Of a DNA stretch of 64,000 nt, positions 63,861 to 64,000 are shown piece by piece. The notes beneath the pieces were generated by a model, which worked only from the letters and a program-made list of their open reading frames with translations, ran no database searches and had not been told where the DNA came from. A program made the translations under genes and the position numbers. Origin of the DNA: JAPPHA01 sp965221575 (GTDB taxonomy: Bacteria > Pseudomonadota > Alphaproteobacteria > Rhodobacterales > Rhodobacteraceae); NCBI GenBank assembly GCA_965221575.1, contig CBDCSM010000012.1:1-64000 (forward strand). The letters are read 5' to 3'. How positions within the stretch are numbered: the first letter of the stretch is position 1; every line of letters begins with the position of its first letter.

Positions 63861-64000
63861 TACTGATCGACACGTCCGCATGGATCGAGTTTCTCCGCGG
63901 CACGGGTTCACCCGTATGTGATCGTGTCTGGAATGTACTTGGCGACGAAATTGCCGTTTGCGACGCCATTTGCATGGAAGTTCTTGCCGGTGCCGGGGAT
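63857..64000 (+). CDS. vapC: VapC-family PIN-domain toxin, truncated by window edge
   Basis: First 48 codons of a PIN-domain RNase. The opening VILIDTSAWIEFLRG carries the first catalytic Asp (residue 5). Later, DAICMEVLAG has the conserved Glu. The start is GTG 63857 in GTGA shared with the vapB stop. VapC toxins cleave tRNA or rRNA. The rest of the gene lies beyond position 64000. Confidence 0.9.
   Translation, partial: MILIDTSAWIEFLRGTGSPVCDRVWNVLGDEIAVCDAICMEVLAGAGD

Noticed and set aside
1..64000. CRISPR arrays, rRNA genes, insertion sequences, prophage
   Set aside because: No regularly spaced repeats, rRNA sequence, transposase or phage structural motif was seen on either strand.

Overview
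The window is GC-rich, densely coded DNA from an alphaproteobacterium. The evidence is gene order: homoserine dehydrogenase, glpX and recJ lie in one direction; tldD is divergent from a cytochrome c oxidase operon that runs on through ctaB, a small CoxF-like gene, ctaG, coxC, surf1, thrC and an M16 peptidase; methylmalonyl-CoA epimerase sits beside a DUF1467 gene; mtnP is coupled to apt. No rRNA, CRISPR array, insertion sequence or phage block was seen. The species cannot be named. The catabolic content (sulfatase, form II CO dehydrogenase-like hydroxylase, MttB-family methyltransferase, hydroxyproline epimerase, peptide and sugar importers) fits a marine or host-associated heterotroph, but that is inference.

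Layout. 0-3.2 kb: a type I sulfatase, a non-coding stretch with copy A of a dispersed repeat, and tRNA-Glu. 3.2-9.8 kb, minus strand: recJ, glpX, a DUF1697 gene, an XRE regulator, homoserine dehydrogenase and a possible small lipoprotein. 9.9-11.5 kb: an AbiE-type toxin-antitoxin locus with an intact antitoxin and a toxin gene broken by one stop and three single-base deletions. 12-15.4 kb: glyA, NAD kinase, DUF1467 and methylmalonyl-CoA epimerase. 15.9-19.5 kb: coxS-coxL-coxM of a form II CO dehydrogenase-like molybdenum hydroxylase. 20-26 kb: topA, a DUF1428 gene, an atypical SDR and pgi. 26-33 kb: a LysR regulator divergent from a class V aminotransferase and a PanE-like reductase, facing a minus-strand pair made of a dimethylglycine/sarcosine dehydrogenase-like flavoprotein and a non-pyrrolysine MttB protein. 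32.7-34.9 kb: a two-domain glutaredoxin and tldD. 35.3-44.5 kb: one long plus-strand run from coxB to a glycolate-oxidase-like flavoprotein. The catalytic subunit gene coxA is missing from its usual place between coxB and ctaB. 44.9-51.9 kb, minus strand: a MarR-like regulator, an alpha/beta hydrolase and a five-gene peptide ABC importer. 52.4-57.8 kb: a carbohydrate-type ABC importer with a glycerophosphodiester phosphodiesterase. 57.9-59.6 kb: repeat copy B and mtnP-apt. 60-64 kb: a solitary HNH nuclease of the phosphorothioate-DNA restriction type, 4-hydroxyproline epimerase, a GNAT gene, and vapB with vapC cut by the window edge.

How the genes work together. The 26-33 kb genes, with glyA, suggest a path from methylated amines (betaine, dimethylglycine or sarcosine) through glycine, glyoxylate and serine. 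glpX and pgi serve gluconeogenesis. The cox run supplies haem O synthesis, copper delivery and subunits II and III, but needs a subunit I gene from elsewhere. Both importers have a strong hairpin just after the binding-protein gene, a usual device for making more binding protein than membrane components. Defence and stability genes (phosphorothioate-dependent nuclease, decayed AbiE, VapBC) are scattered singly.
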